A DNA stretch of 63,400 nucleotides from Sandaracinaceae bacterium (GTDB lineage Bacteria > Myxococcota_A > Polyangia > Polyangiales > Sandaracinaceae). The notes below the pieces were generated by a model. It had not been told where the DNA came from. It saw only the letters and a program-made list of their open reading frames with translations, and ran no database searches. A program made the position numbers and the translations under genes. The stretch's first letter is position 1; the number at the start of each line of letters is the position of its first letter. This document shows positions 31,960-40,482 of the stretch, in pieces. The stretch lies in the NCBI GenBank assembly GCA_040218145.1, contig JAVJQK010000050.1, forward strand, positions 322,501-385,900, in the 5' to 3' direction.

Positions 31960-32360
31960 TGCGGATCGCCTGCCTGTTCCTGTGCGCGGTGGGCCTGGTC
32001 GCCTGCGGCAGCGGCAAGCGCTCGTTCGAGGCGCCGGTCGAGCTGAACGGACAGACCGTCGCGCCCGAGGTGCTCAACCGGGGTGAGCTCGTCTACATGC
32101 AGCACTGCCGGGGCTGTCACGGGCAGCGCGGCCGCGGCGACGGCCCCTACGCGCGCAGCCTCCGCCCGCCGCCCCGCGATCTGACGACGGGCGAGTATCG
32201 GCACCTCGAGAGCCCGCCCACCGACGCCGCGCTCCGGGCCGTGATCACGCAGGGCATCGAGGGCACCGGCATGCGGGCGCAGCGGGTGGAGGGCGAGTCG
32301 CTGACCGCGGTCGTCGCCTACACGCGCTGGCTCGCGCTCCCCGATCAGCGCGTGCAGTAG
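31959..32360 (+). CDS. Small c-type cytochrome lipoprotein
   Basis: 133 residues. The lipoprotein signal is MRIACLFLCAVGLVAC. A single class-I heme site CRGCH lies in YMQHCRGCHGQRGRGDG. Likely axial Met ligands lie in GIEGTGMRAQ. The C-terminal helix VVAYTRWLAL is typical of cytochrome c. It is probably an electron carrier or a subunit linked to cytochrome oxidase, given its position after ctaB and the SCO1-like gene and its 1-nt overlap (TGATG) with the latter. The 3' end overlaps the convergent YbgF/CpoB-like gene by 16 bp. Confidence 0.93.
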   Translation: MRIACLFLCAVGLVACGSGKRSFEAPVELNGQTVAPEVLNRGELVYMQHCRGCHGQRGRGDGPYARSLRPPPRDLTTGEYRHLESPPTDAALRAVITQGIEGTGMRAQRVEGESLTAVVAYTRWLALPDQRVQ

Positions 32361-33193
32361 CTGCTGGGCGCGCGCTGGACCTCGCGCAGCTTCTGTCGCG
32401 CCTGACGGATCAGATCGCTCCGCGGGTGGGCGCGGATGAGCGCCTCGAGCGCCGAGCGCGCGTCGGTGCAGGCGTGCAGCTCGTAGAAGGCCTGGCCCAT
32501 TGCCAGCAGCGCGTCGTCGGCGACGTTGCCGCGCGGGTGATTGGCGATGACCTCTCGCAACTCGCCGAGCGCCGTCGCGGGGCGCCCCTCGCGCAGATAG
32601 CTCATGCCGATCTGGTACTGCGCGTCGTCGATGCGCTCGTCCTGCGCGTGGCGCTGGGTGAAGAGCCGGTAGAGGGTGCGCGCGCGGGAGTGCTGGTTCT
32701 GGTCGAAGGCCTGCTGCGCCGCGGCCCAGTGCGCCTCGGCCTCCGCGGGGATCTCCGACTCGTCGACCGACTGATCCAGCCCGACGTGGCGGGCGAGCTT
32801 CTTGAGCTGCCGCTCGTTCTCCTGCTGCTGCTCGCCCAGCTGCGTCTGCTGCCGCTGGACCTCGTTGCGGAGCTCGGCGAGCTGGCCTTCGAGGGCCATG
32901 AGCTGCTGCTGGAGCTGCTCGACCTGGGCGCCCGTGTCGGCGCTCGCGCGGGTCACGACCTTGGTCGCGCGGTCGAGCACCTCCTCGAGCTGGCGCACCT
33001 TGGTCTGCGCGTTGTCGATCTCGGAGCGGAGATCCTCGCGCTGCTGGGTCTGCCCCTGCTCGAGCTCGCGGACCCTCCTGCGCAGCGTCTCCCCGTCGGA
33101 GGTGCTCATGCAGGCAGAGACGAAAGCACCGCCGAGGGTCAGCGCGAGGGCGACCTTCGGCGGCGCGAAGCGGCGGACGACGCGTTCTTCCAC
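32345..33193 (-). CDS. YbgF/CpoB-like Tol-Pal-associated TPR protein
   Basis: 282 residues. The N-terminal signal has a lipobox-like end (GGAFVSAC). A long coiled coil follows (about 35-135: heptad-rich RRRVRELEQGQTQQREDLRS, QLQQQLMALEGQLAELRNE), then C-terminal TPRs (AHWAAAQQAFDQNQHSRART, QYQIGMSYLREGRPATALGE, MGQAFYELHACTDARSALEA). This coiled-coil plus three TPRs is the YbgF/CpoB arrangement. CpoB links peptidoglycan synthesis with outer-membrane constriction through Tol-Pal. The OmpA/Pal-type gene lies immediately upstream in the same direction, which supports the call. tolQRAB are not in the window. Confidence 0.88.
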   Translation of the reverse strand: MEERVVRRFAPPKVALALTLGGAFVSACMSTSDGETLRRRVRELEQGQTQQREDLRSEIDNAQTKVRQLEEVLDRATKVVTRASADTGAQVEQLQQQLMALEGQLAELRNEVQRQQTQLGEQQQENERQLKKLARHVGLDQSVDESEIPAEAEAHWAAAQQAFDQNQHSRARTLYRLFTQRHAQDERIDDAQYQIGMSYLREGRPATALGELREVIANHPRGNVADDALLAMGQAFYELHACTDARSALEALIRAHPRSDLIRQARQKLREVQRAPSSYCTR

Positions 33194-33214
33194 CCGCGAG
33201 TCCTACCGCGAACT

Positions 33215-33236
33215 CCCGCTCCAGAAAAGGAGCGGG
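33215..33236 (-). other. Intergenic hairpin between pal-like and ybgF-like genes
   Basis: CCCGCTCC / GGAGCGGG form a perfect 8-bp stem (33215-33222 with 33229-33236) with an AGAAAA loop, between the two minus-strand genes. No T tract follows in either direction, so it is more likely a processing or partial-attenuation stem than a full terminator. Confidence 0.5.
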
Positions 33237-33240
33237 CGGC

Positions 33241-33930
33241 TCAGCGCTCTTCGACCTGGACGCGACGATCGCGGGCCCAGCTCGCCTCGTCGGTTCCGCG
33301 GGCCATCTCCTCGCCCATGGACCGGCTCGTCATGCGGCCGCGGTCGACGCCGAGGCGCTGCAGGTAGCCCTGCACCGACTGCGCGCGGCGCTCGCCGAGC
33401 GCGAGGTTGTACTCCTCGGTGCCGCGCGGGTCGCAGTGGCCCGTGAGCGTCACGCTCGGGATGTCGCGCTCGTTGACGCAGCTGGCGTTGGACTCCAGGG
33501 CGCTGCGCGCGCTGCCGTCAAGCTCGCTCGAGTCGTAGGCGAAGTAGATGCTCTGGAGCGAGCAGGCGGGCGCCTCCATGTCGGTCGGCGGCCCCTGGGT
33601 CACCTGGCTCATCACGCAGCTGTTGTTCTGGCACTCCTGCCCGTCGGGGCAGTCGGCCGTGCTCGAGCAGTAGCCCGGGATGTCGTCACAGCGGCCGTCG
33701 TTGCACTGCTGACCGGGCGGGCAGTCGTTGCCGTCCGGCCGGCACTGCTGGCACTGGCCGTTCACGCAGAACTCGCCCTCGTGGCACTGTTCGTCGTTGT
33801 CACAGTTCGGGTATTCGGGGCCCCCGCAGGCCATGCCCAGGGTGAGCGCGAGCGCCGCGGCCAGGGGGCCGATCGAGCCACTCGTAGCGTTCCGAAGTGC
33901 AGTGCGAAAGCTCGTAACTTGCGTCGTCAT
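33241..33930 (-). CDS. OmpA/Pal-type peptidoglycan-associated lipoprotein with Cys-rich linker
   Basis: 229 residues from the ATG at 33930 (GGAGG, 8-nt spacing). The signal ends with LAAALALTLGMAC. Residues 33-105 form a Cys-rich region (CDNDEQCHEGEFCVNGQC, CPPGQQCNDGRC, CPDGQECQNNSC). The C-terminal OmpA-like domain (about 125-229) has IYFAYDSSELDG, LTGHCDPRGTEEYNLALGER and RAQSVQGYLQRLGV, with the Asp and Arg that contact diaminopimelate (CDPRGTEEYN, RDRRVQV). It ties the outer membrane to peptidoglycan. Ordinary Pal has no Cys-rich insert, so this is an unusual fusion. The ybgF-like gene follows in the same direction. Confidence 0.92.
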   Translation of the reverse strand: MTTQVTSFRTALRNATSGSIGPLAAALALTLGMACGGPEYPNCDNDEQCHEGEFCVNGQCQQCRPDGNDCPPGQQCNDGRCDDIPGYCSSTADCPDGQECQNNSCVMSQVTQGPPTDMEAPACSLQSIYFAYDSSELDGSARSALESNASCVNERDIPSVTLTGHCDPRGTEEYNLALGERRAQSVQGYLQRLGVDRGRMTSRSMGEEMARGTDEASWARDRRVQVEER

Positions 33931-34047
33931 TCTGACGTCCTCCGATTCGATGACCCCCAGCACCGCGCGTCGAAAGGGCCGCTTCGCGGGGCCGAGCAGA
34001 AGCTCGGGGCGGCGGCCCACCACGCCAGAATCGTCATCGGTGGTCCC

Positions 34048-34076
34048 CTGCTACCCGCTGCCGTTCCGGATGTCAA
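34048..34076 (-). promoter_or_regulatory. Sigma-70-type promoter of the pal-like gene
   Basis: On the minus strand: TTGACA (34076-34071), 17-bp spacer, TAGCAG (34053-34048). The -35 is perfect. Transcription would begin near 34041, giving a 5' UTR of about 110 nt before the ATG at 33930. The region is divergent from the vWA gene at 34210. Confidence 0.6.
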
Positions 34077-34209
34077 CGCAGCCTTGCACCCCCCCGGGCG
34101 CTGCGGCAGGCTGACCCGCGACGCCCGGGGCGGCTGGCGTCGCGTCGGTTCGGACACTCGGCCGTCCGGAGCGAGGCGCGCGAGCCCAGGGCTCGATCAG
34201 GAGCGCGGC

Positions 34210-36420
34210 ATGGCTTGGTCTCGGTTCGTTCGGTCTCGATTCGCTCTCTCCGCGCTCCTCTGCGCGATCGCGATCGCGGCCCCGTCGACGGGCTGCGGGG
34301 ACGGGGAGGCCGAGCTCGACGCCGGTCCGGGCGCGGACGGCGGGATCCCCGTGGTGCGCTGCGGCCCGCGCGACGACCCGGACGGCGACACGATCTCGAC
34401 CGCGGACGAGACGACCGACGATCGCGACGGGGACGGGATCGGCAACCACGAGGACACCGACTCGGACGGAGACGGCTTCTCCGACGCGGACGAGGCGGGC
34501 GACGCGAGCTGCAACACCCCGCCCATCGACACCGACGGGGACGGCGTCCCGGACTTCCTCGACCTCGACGCCAACGGCGACGGCGTGCCCGACTCCGAGC
34601 AGCTCGACGATCTGGACGGGGACGGCATCCCCGATCGCCTCGACACCGACGTCGACGGAGACGGGCTGAGCAACGCGCTCGAGTGGGGGGACGGCGAGAC
34701 GCCGGTCGACACCGACGGCGACGGCACGCCCGACCTGCGCGACCTCGACAGCGACGGAGACACCATCGCGGACCGCCACGAGGGCGCGATCGACGTCGAC
34801 ATGGACGGGATCCCCAACTACCGGGACCTCGACTCGGACGACGACGGCCTCAGCGACGCGCGGGAGGCGGGGGACGGGCTGCTCGAGACGCCCCCCGCGG
34901 CGTGCGCGGTGGAGATCAACCCGGCGACGGGGCTCCCCGAGCCCGACGGGCGCGCGGACTTCGCCGACACCGACAGCGACAACGACGGCCTCTCGGACGG
35001 CGAGGAGCTCGCGATCGGCACCGATCCCTGCGACCTCGACAGCGACGACGACGGCCTCGGCGATCTCGCGGAGGGCGCCTACGAGCGCTTCAACTGCCCC
35101 GACGGCACGAGCGGCACCGACTGCGGCTGCGCGACGCAGGCGTCCTGCACGATCCCGCGAGAGCACTTCTACGTCGTGCTCCCGTTCAACGGGCCGCCCG
35201 TGGAGCGCGATCTCGAGTTCGGCACCGACATCCGGGTGGCCGACGTCTTCTTCGTCACCGACATCACCGGCTCGATGAGCGGCACCCTCGACCGGGTGCA
35301 GGCCACGGTCGGCACGCCGGGCACGGGGCTCATCGACCGCATCAGCGCGACCATCCCCGAGGCGTGGTTCGGCGGCGGCTACTTCCAGGACTTCCCGTTC
35401 GGCAGCTACGGCGGCGGCACCGACGAGGCGTTCGGCCTCGCCATCCGCATGACCCCGCCCGCGCGCGGCGCCGACGTCGCGGCCGCCTTCGACGCCCTCA
35501 GCGTCAGCGGCGGCGCCGACGGGCCCGAGTCGCACACGGAGGGCCTGTGGCAGATCATGACCGGCCTCGGCGGCACGTGGATGGGCATGAGCGGCTTCGG
35601 CGGCGGCGACACCTACATGATGCACCGCTACGTCGGCGACTGCCTCGACGCGGGCTGGGGCGCGCCCTGCTTCCGCGACGCCGCGCTGCCGATCGTGGTG
35701 CTCTTCACCGACATCTGCGCCCACGAGGGCCCGCCGGGCGAGAGCTCGCAGTGCGATCCGTACACGGGCATCACGCCCGCGCCGACCGTCTGGCTCGACG
35801 CGGTGGCGGAGATGAACCGGCGCGGCGCCAAGTTCGTGGGCATCAACGCGCGCAGCTTCGGCACCTCGTGCGCGGCCACCGTCGGCCCCGACGGGAGCTC
35901 GCCCTGCTACTTCCTGCGTCGCACGGCGGAGGAGACCGGCTCGGTCGACCTCGACGGCAACGCGCTCGTCTACGATCTGCCGGACGGCGGCGGCAGCGAC
36001 GTCGCCTTCAGCGACACGGTGGTCGGGGCCATCGAGACGGTGGCCACCCGCGTGCCGCTCGACCTCGACACCGCGGTGCGCGACGACCCCTCCGACGACG
36101 AGATGGTCGACGCGGCCCGCTTCGTGAAGCGTCGACAGCCGGCTTGTCGCGCCACGCCGCCCGCGGAGACCTGCTGGGTCGCGCCTCCCGAGGTGACGCA
36201 CGAGGACGCGGTCGCGTTCGTCGACGAGTCCACCTTCTTCGGGGTGATCCCGGGGACGCGGGTCACGTTCCGGATCACCTTCCAGAACGACTTCCACCAC
36301 GGCGGCCCGACGGCGCAGGTCTTCATCGCGTTCATCGACGTCCGGACCGGCACCGCCGTCCTGGACACCCGTCAAGTGATCGTGGTGGTCCCAGCCAACC
36401 CGCGCGGGCCGATCGAGTGA
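34210..36420 (+). CDS. TSP3-repeat vWA lipoprotein (paralog 1)
   Basis: 736 residues, ATG after CAGGAG. The signal ends IAAPSTGC. Residues about 55-290 are Asp-rich thrombospondin type-3/calcium-binding repeats (DTDGDGVPDFLDLDANGDG, DTDVDGDGLSNALEWGDG, DSDNDGLSDGEELAIGTDP). The vWA domain follows, with MIDAS in FFVTDITGSMSG and PIVVLFTDICAHEG. The last ~80 residues contain FFGVIPGTRVTFRITFQNDF, a beta-sandwich-like domain also found in the next gene. Predicted to be a calcium-stiffened surface lipoprotein presenting a vWA adhesion domain. The next gene downstream encodes a shorter paralog with the same order of parts. Confidence 0.9.
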   Translation: MAWSRFVRSRFALSALLCAIAIAAPSTGCGDGEAELDAGPGADGGIPVVRCGPRDDPDGDTISTADETTDDRDGDGIGNHEDTDSDGDGFSDADEAGDASCNTPPIDTDGDGVPDFLDLDANGDGVPDSEQLDDLDGDGIPDRLDTDVDGDGLSNALEWGDGETPVDTDGDGTPDLRDLDSDGDTIADRHEGAIDVDMDGIPNYRDLDSDDDGLSDAREAGDGLLETPPAACAVEINPATGLPEPDGRADFADTDSDNDGLSDGEELAIGTDPCDLDSDDDGLGDLAEGAYERFNCPDGTSGTDCGCATQASCTIPREHFYVVLPFNGPPVERDLEFGTDIRVADVFFVTDITGSMSGTLDRVQATVGTPGTGLIDRISATIPEAWFGGGYFQDFPFGSYGGGTDEAFGLAIRMTPPARGADVAAAFDALSVSGGADGPESHTEGLWQIMTGLGGTWMGMSGFGGGDTYMMHRYVGDCLDAGWGAPCFRDAALPIVVLFTDICAHEGPPGESSQCDPYTGITPAPTVWLDAVAEMNRRGAKFVGINARSFGTSCAATVGPDGSSPCYFLRRTAEETGSVDLDGNALVYDLPDGGGSDVAFSDTVVGAIETVATRVPLDLDTAVRDDPSDDEMVDAARFVKRRQPACRATPPAETCWVAPPEVTHEDAVAFVDESTFFGVIPGTRVTFRITFQNDFHHGGPTAQVFIAFIDVRTGTAVLDTRQVIVVVPANPRGPIE

Positions 36421-36437
36421 CGCGCGGGGCCTGACCC

Positions 36438-36466
36438 TCGACAGTCAACGCGGCATGGTGTCTAAT
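36438..36466 (+). promoter_or_regulatory. Possible promoter of the second TSP3-vWA gene
   Basis: TCGACA, 17-bp spacer, TCTAAT, with the -10 about 50 nt upstream of the ATG at 36516. GGAGGTG at 36506-36512 is the SD. Independent transcription from paralog 1 is plausible. Confidence 0.4.
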
Positions 36467-36515
36467 TGCCTCCGGTGGCCGTCGCGTTCGGAGCGCGAGG
36501 GTACGGAGGTGTCCC

Positions 36516-38261
36516 ATGAATTACAGCTGGTCTTCGACCGCAGTCGCGTTCCTCTCGCTCGTCCTGGCGCTGGCGTGCACGCCCGGCCAGAGCGGTCCCT
36601 TTGGCGGCGGCGATCCGGACGCGGGCACCTCCAGCGGTGATGCCGGTCCCGGCAGCGGCTGCTCGGACACCACCGACTCGGACGGCGACGGCATCGCCGA
36701 TCAGCGCGAGGGCGACGGCGACACCGACGGGGACGGGACGCCGAACTACCTCGACGACGACTCGGACGGCGACGGCATCCCCGACTCCGAGGAGGCGGGC
36801 TCGACCGACCCCTGCGCGCCCATCGACTCCGACGGCGACGGCATCCCCGACTTCCTCGACCGCGACTCCGACAACGACGGCGTGAGCGACGCGGACGAGG
36901 CGGCGCGCGGCACCGACCCGCGGAACATCGACACCGACGGCGACGGCATCACCGACCTCGGCGAAGAGGCCGCGGGCACCGACCCGACCGATCCGTCGAG
37001 CACCATCCCCGAGGGCGACTTCTTCGTGGTGCTCCCCTACAACGGCGCCCGCGAGATGCGGCCGCTCCGCTTCGGGACGAACATCAACCAGGCGGACGTC
37101 TACTTCCTCGTCGACATGACGGGCTCGATGCGCGGCGAGCGCACGAACCTCATCAACGGTCTGCTCGACGTCGTCATCCCGGGCATCCAGGCCGCCATTC
37201 GCAACGTCGAGTTCGGCGCGGGCGGCCTCGACGACTACCCCTACGGTGGCTACGGCTCCTCGCGCGATCTGCCGTACTACAACCTGCGCGACATCGGCCC
37301 GTTCGATCAGGACATCGGCGCCTGGTCGATCTCGGCCGGCCCGACGACCTGCCCCTCGGGCGGGGCGAACGACATCGGCATGATCACGGGCTCGCCGAAC
37401 GGGCGCCCGGACATCCTCGAGGCGGTCGAGGGCTTGCCCTGCCACAGCGGCTCGGACGGCGAGGAGAGCTACGTGCCCGGCCTGTTCGCGACGGCCACCG
37501 GCATGGGCCTCGACTGGCCCGGCGGCAGCGTCCCGGCGCGGGGCGCCTGCCCGAGCATCCCGGACGAGATGGGCATGCGGCGCGGCTACCCCTGCTTCCG
37601 GCCCGGCTCGCTGCCGATCATCCTGCTCTTCGGCGACTACGCGTTCCACAACGACCCGATGGGCAACGCGAGCTACAGCTTCGGGGGGCCGAGCTACGCC
37701 GACACGGTCGCGGGGCTCACGGGCATCGGCGCGCGCGTCATCGGCATCTTCAGCGGCTCGACGGGCCGCGACGACTACGAGGCGATCGCCCGCGACACCG
37801 GCGCGGTGCGCGCGGACGGCACGCCGCTCGTGTTCGACATCGACGGCAGCGGCAGCGGCCTCGACTCGACGGTGGTCGACGCGGTCCGCGACCTCGTCGG
37901 CGGCACCCCGCAGGACGTGAGCACGGTGCGCGAGAACGTGGTCGCGCCCCCCAACCCCGACAACTTCGACGCGACGCTCTTCATCAAGAGCATCGTGCCC
38001 TTCGAGGGCTACAACGGCGCCATCAGCGGCGAGATGCCCGGCGTCACCTACGCGTCGAAGGACACGACGACCTTCTACCAGGTCATCCCCGGCACCCAGG
38101 TCGAGTTCACGGTCGACTTCTGGAACGACGTCCGGCCGCCGGCCGAGACGGCCCAGGTGTTCCGCGCGCGCATCATCGTGATGGGCAACGGCGTGGCGCG
38201 GCTGGACGAGCGGATGGTGTACATCGTGGTCCCGCCCGAGGGTGACGTGATTCTCATTTAG
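36516..38261 (+). CDS. TSP3-repeat vWA lipoprotein (paralog 2)
   Basis: 581 residues. The signal is [17 protein letters not shown]. The shorter TSP3 block (about 45-160) has [35 protein letters not shown] and [19 protein letters not shown]. The vWA domain has [18 protein letters not shown], then [14 protein letters not shown]. The shared C-terminal part is [20 protein letters not shown]. The gene before it encodes the same order of parts with only partial identity, which implies an old tandem duplication. Probable role: surface adhesion or calcium-dependent matrix interaction. A strong stem follows its stop and probably terminates transcription. Confidence 0.9.
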   Translation: MNYSWSSTAVAFLSLVLALACTPGQSGPFGGGDPDAGTSSGDAGPGSGCSDTTDSDGDGIADQREGDGDTDGDGTPNYLDDDSDGDGIPDSEEAGSTDPCAPIDSDGDGIPDFLDRDSDNDGVSDADEAARGTDPRNIDTDGDGITDLGEEAAGTDPTDPSSTIPEGDFFVVLPYNGAREMRPLRFGTNINQADVYFLVDMTGSMRGERTNLINGLLDVVIPGIQAAIRNVEFGAGGLDDYPYGGYGSSRDLPYYNLRDIGPFDQDIGAWSISAGPTTCPSGGANDIGMITGSPNGRPDILEAVEGLPCHSGSDGEESYVPGLFATATGMGLDWPGGSVPARGACPSIPDEMGMRRGYPCFRPGSLPIILLFGDYAFHNDPMGNASYSFGGPSYADTVAGLTGIGARVIGIFSGSTGRDDYEAIARDTGAVRADGTPLVFDIDGSGSGLDSTVVDAVRDLVGGTPQDVSTVRENVVAPPNPDNFDATLFIKSIVPFEGYNGAISGEMPGVTYASKDTTTFYQVIPGTQVEFTVDFWNDVRPPAETAQVFRARIIVMGNGVARLDERMVYIVVPPEGDVILI

Positions 38262-38263
38262 TA

Positions 38264-38313
38264 GGAGGGCCTGAACGCAGGCCCTCCCCCCATGGGGCGA
38301 AGCGCCCATGGGG
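38264..38313. terminator. Double-hairpin terminator between convergent genes
   Basis: A perfect 10-bp stem GGAGGGCCTG/CAGGCCCTCC (38264-38273 with 38278-38287, AACG loop) is followed by a second GC-rich inverted repeat centred near 38301 (CCCCATGGGGCG with CGCCCATGGGG, one bulge). It lies between the vWA gene and rnc, which converge. No U tract is present, so it may act as a bidirectional terminator or RNA 3'-end stabiliser. The rest, 38314-38375, holds nothing I can identify. Confidence 0.6.
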
Positions 38314-38375
38314 CCCCCCTCCCACCTACGCCGTCGCTCGCTTCGTGCGGCTCGCGCTCTCGCTTCGCGAGTCTC

Positions 38376-39098
38376 TCACTCCTCTTCGCCCCGCTCCGTG
38401 CCCGCCCCGCTCTCGAGATCGTCCAGCGCCGCGCGCGCCGCGAGCTGCTCCGCGCGCGCCTTGGAGCGGCCTTCACCCCGGGCGAGCTCACGGTCTTCGA
38501 GCCGCACCGCGACCCGAAAGAGGCGCTCGTGATCGGGCCCTTCCGTCCCGAGGAGCGTGTAGGTCGGCGCGGGGTTGCCGCCGCGCTGCAGCACCTCCTG
38601 GAGCCGGCTCTTGTAGTCCCGCTCGCCCGGCTCGAGCGCGTCGACGTGGGGCGCGAGCAGCCCGCGCGCGATGGTGATCGCCTCCTGCTCGCCGGCGTCG
38701 AGGTAGATCGCGGCGACCGAGGCCTCGAGCGCGCTCGCGAGCAGACGCGGCTTCTCGCGGCCCCCGCTCTTCTCCTCGCCCTTGCCGAGGCGCAGCCCGA
38801 TGCCCAGCTCGAGCTCGTTCGCGATGCTGGCGAGCGAGCGCTCGCAGACGAGGTCGGCCCGCCGCCGGCTCAGCTCTCCCTCGCGCGCCTCGGGGAAGCG
38901 CTCCCAGAGCAGGCACGACGCGGCGAGGTCCAGGATGGCGTCGCCGAGGAACTCCATGCGCTCGTTGTCCGTGCGGGCGAGCCTGGGGCGCTCGTTGACG
39001 AACGAGCGGTGGGTGAGCGCGTCCTCGAGGTGCTCGACGCGCGTGAACCAGTGTCCGAGCCGCTCTTGGAGGCGGCGGAGGGGATCCTCTTCGCTCAT
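38376..39098 (-). CDS. rnc: Ribonuclease III
   Basis: 240 residues, usual size. It cleaves double-stranded RNA in rRNA maturation and mRNA decay. The RNase III signature is in NERMEFLGDAILDLAASCLL, the second acidic site in LLASALEASVAAIYLDAG, and the C-terminal dsRNA-binding domain in DYKSRLQEVLQRGG, PTYTLLGTEGPDHERLF and KARAEQLAARAALDDLE. All four catalytic carboxylates appear present. An extended -10 element upstream suggests its own promoter. The start ATG at 39098 is chosen by homology, and no SD is seen. Confidence 0.96.
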   Translation of the reverse strand: MSEEDPLRRLQERLGHWFTRVEHLEDALTHRSFVNERPRLARTDNERMEFLGDAILDLAASCLLWERFPEAREGELSRRRADLVCERSLASIANELELGIGLRLGKGEEKSGGREKPRLLASALEASVAAIYLDAGEQEAITIARGLLAPHVDALEPGERDYKSRLQEVLQRGGNPAPTYTLLGTEGPDHERLFRVAVRLEDRELARGEGRSKARAEQLAARAALDDLESGAGTERGEEE

Positions 39099-39107
39099 GG
39101 CCGGCGG

Positions 39108-39116
39108 ACCATAGCA
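39108..39116 (-). promoter_or_regulatory. Extended -10 element of rnc
   Basis: On the minus strand TGCTATGGT (TGn-TATGGT) ends 9 nt before the rnc ATG at 39098, predicting a 5' UTR of only about 2-3 nt. No SD is present. It lies in the 126-bp region divergent from the NlpC-like gene. Confidence 0.45.
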
Positions 39117-39224
39117 GTCCGTCACACGGGTGGCCGCGTGCATCGGAGCGGTCTTCGGGTGGCCTTCGAGGTCGACCCCGCACGCGCTCGCGGAACACTC
39201 TGCCTTCCCGGGTGTCGACGCGTC

Positions 39225-39998
39225 GTGCGACGCGTGCTCCTCCCCTCCCTCGCCCTGCTCACCCTCACGCTCGCGGCGTCCGCCCAGGCCGAGAACGAGC
39301 GCGAGCGTCCGTGGCCCGACGAGTGGCCGATCGTGCTGCCGCCGATCGAGGGGCCGCTCCCGCCGGCGCCGCCTCCGGCGCCGGAGACCCCCGCGGGGAG
39401 TCGCGCCGGGGCGCGGGTCGTGGAGGAGATCGAGGCGCTCCGCCGCAACGTGCGCCAGACCCGCTACCAGCATCACCGCGTGGTCCGGGAGCGCACCGGC
39501 ACGTACTACTGGGACTGCTCGCTGATGGTCCACTGGGTGCTCGAGCGAGCGGCCCGGCGCAGCGTGCACCACCTGCGCAACCTGCAGCGCGCGCGCGCGG
39601 AGCACTTCGTGCGCACCATCGAGCGCGCCCCGACCGACACCTACCGTCGCGGCTGGCGACGCATCGAGCGCATCCAGGACGTGCGGCCGGGCGACGTCTT
39701 CGCGTGGCGCCGCCCGCGCGGCTTCCCGAGCCGCAACACGGGACACACGGGCTTCGTGATCGGCGCGCCGCGGCCGGTCCCGCGCATTCCCCACGCCTAC
39801 GCGGTGCGCGTGGCCGACGCGACCGGCTCCCGCCACCAGGACGACACGCGGCCCTGGCCGGGCGAGGGCGGCTTCGGGATCGGCACGCTGGTGTTCCTCA
39901 CCGACGGCGACGGCCACGGCACGCACTACGGCTGGGCCGGCACCCGGAGCGGAGGCTACGTGGTCACGCCGATCCTGTTCGGGCGCGTCGGCCCGTGA
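39225..39998 (+). CDS. Exported NlpC/P60-like cysteine hydrolase
   Basis: 257 residues from a GTG that gives a signal peptide MRRVLLPSLALLTLTLAASA. A Pro-rich linker follows (PLPPAPPPAPE). The NlpC/P60-like fold then carries YYWDCSLMVHWVLERA (candidate nucleophile Cys), a basic middle, and NTGHTGFVIGAP (candidate catalytic His), then AYAVRVADATG and YGWAGTRSGGYVVTPI. These enzymes cut peptide bonds in peptidoglycan. Catalytic Cys and His are present in the expected order. The third polar residue is not certain. The stop abuts that of the convergent gene at 39999. A GTG at 39234 is an alternative start. Confidence 0.82.
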   Translation: MRRVLLPSLALLTLTLAASAQAENERERPWPDEWPIVLPPIEGPLPPAPPPAPETPAGSRAGARVVEEIEALRRNVRQTRYQHHRVVRERTGTYYWDCSLMVHWVLERAARRSVHHLRNLQRARAEHFVRTIERAPTDTYRRGWRRIERIQDVRPGDVFAWRRPRGFPSRNTGHTGFVIGAPRPVPRIPHAYAVRVADATGSRHQDDTRPWPGEGGFGIGTLVFLTDGDGHGTHYGWAGTRSGGYVVTPILFGRVGP

Positions 39999-40376
39999 TC
40001 AGCCGACTTCGATCTCGAGGTCGTCGTCGTCCAGCGAGGCGAGCACGTCGGCGCGGAGTTGGGTGCCGCTCGTGGTGCGGCGAGGCTCGCGGGTCTCGTC
40101 GTCGTCGATCTCGATGAGCACCTCGCAGTCCGGCTCCTCCTCGACGGGCTGGCCGGTGGCGAGGGCGCGGAGATGCGACAGGCCGCGCGTCGTCGGCTGC
40201 CCGAGGGTCAGGAACCCGAGCCCGTCGGTGGCCCACCAGCCCGCCTGTTGCCAGCGCTGCAACACGCGCATCACCTCTTCGGCCGCGACGCGAAGGCACG
40301 CGTGCTCGAGCGGATGATCCTCGATCGAGCTGAGGGCCATCTCGGCCAGGATCGATTCTGCGGTGGGTCGTTCCAT
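39999..40376 (-). CDS. Small acidic protein of unknown function
   Basis: 125 residues from the ATG at 40376 (GGAGG, 8-nt spacing). An N-terminal helical part (ESILAEMALSSIEDHPLEHA, EEVMRVLQRWQQAGW) is followed by an acidic tail (EEEPDCEVLIEIDDDE and LASLDDDDLEIEV). There is no signal peptide, TM segment or known motif. The SD and coding character support it as a real gene. I do not recognise the family. It is convergent with the NlpC-like gene, with their stop codons adjacent. It lies 106 bp downstream of the acyltransferase gene in the same direction. Confidence 0.68.
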   Translation of the reverse strand: MERPTAESILAEMALSSIEDHPLEHACLRVAAEEVMRVLQRWQQAGWWATDGLGFLTLGQPTTRGLSHLRALATGQPVEEEPDCEVLIEIDDDETREPRRTTSGTQLRADVLASLDDDDLEIEVG

Positions 40377-40482
40377 GATCGCGCCTCCGTGGCGCCTCCC
40401 CGACCCCGGGAGTGTACGGCGAGTTTGTAGGTCTGTTGATGTCCCTGGACGGCGTCGGTGATCCCCGGACGCGTGCGGCCGC

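Noticed and set aside
34051-36375. A 774-residue minus-strand open frame opposite the first vWA gene
   Set aside because: It is a shadow of the Asp-rich TSP3 coding strand. The Val/Ala/Arg/Asp pattern is repetitive, with no start signal and no motifs.
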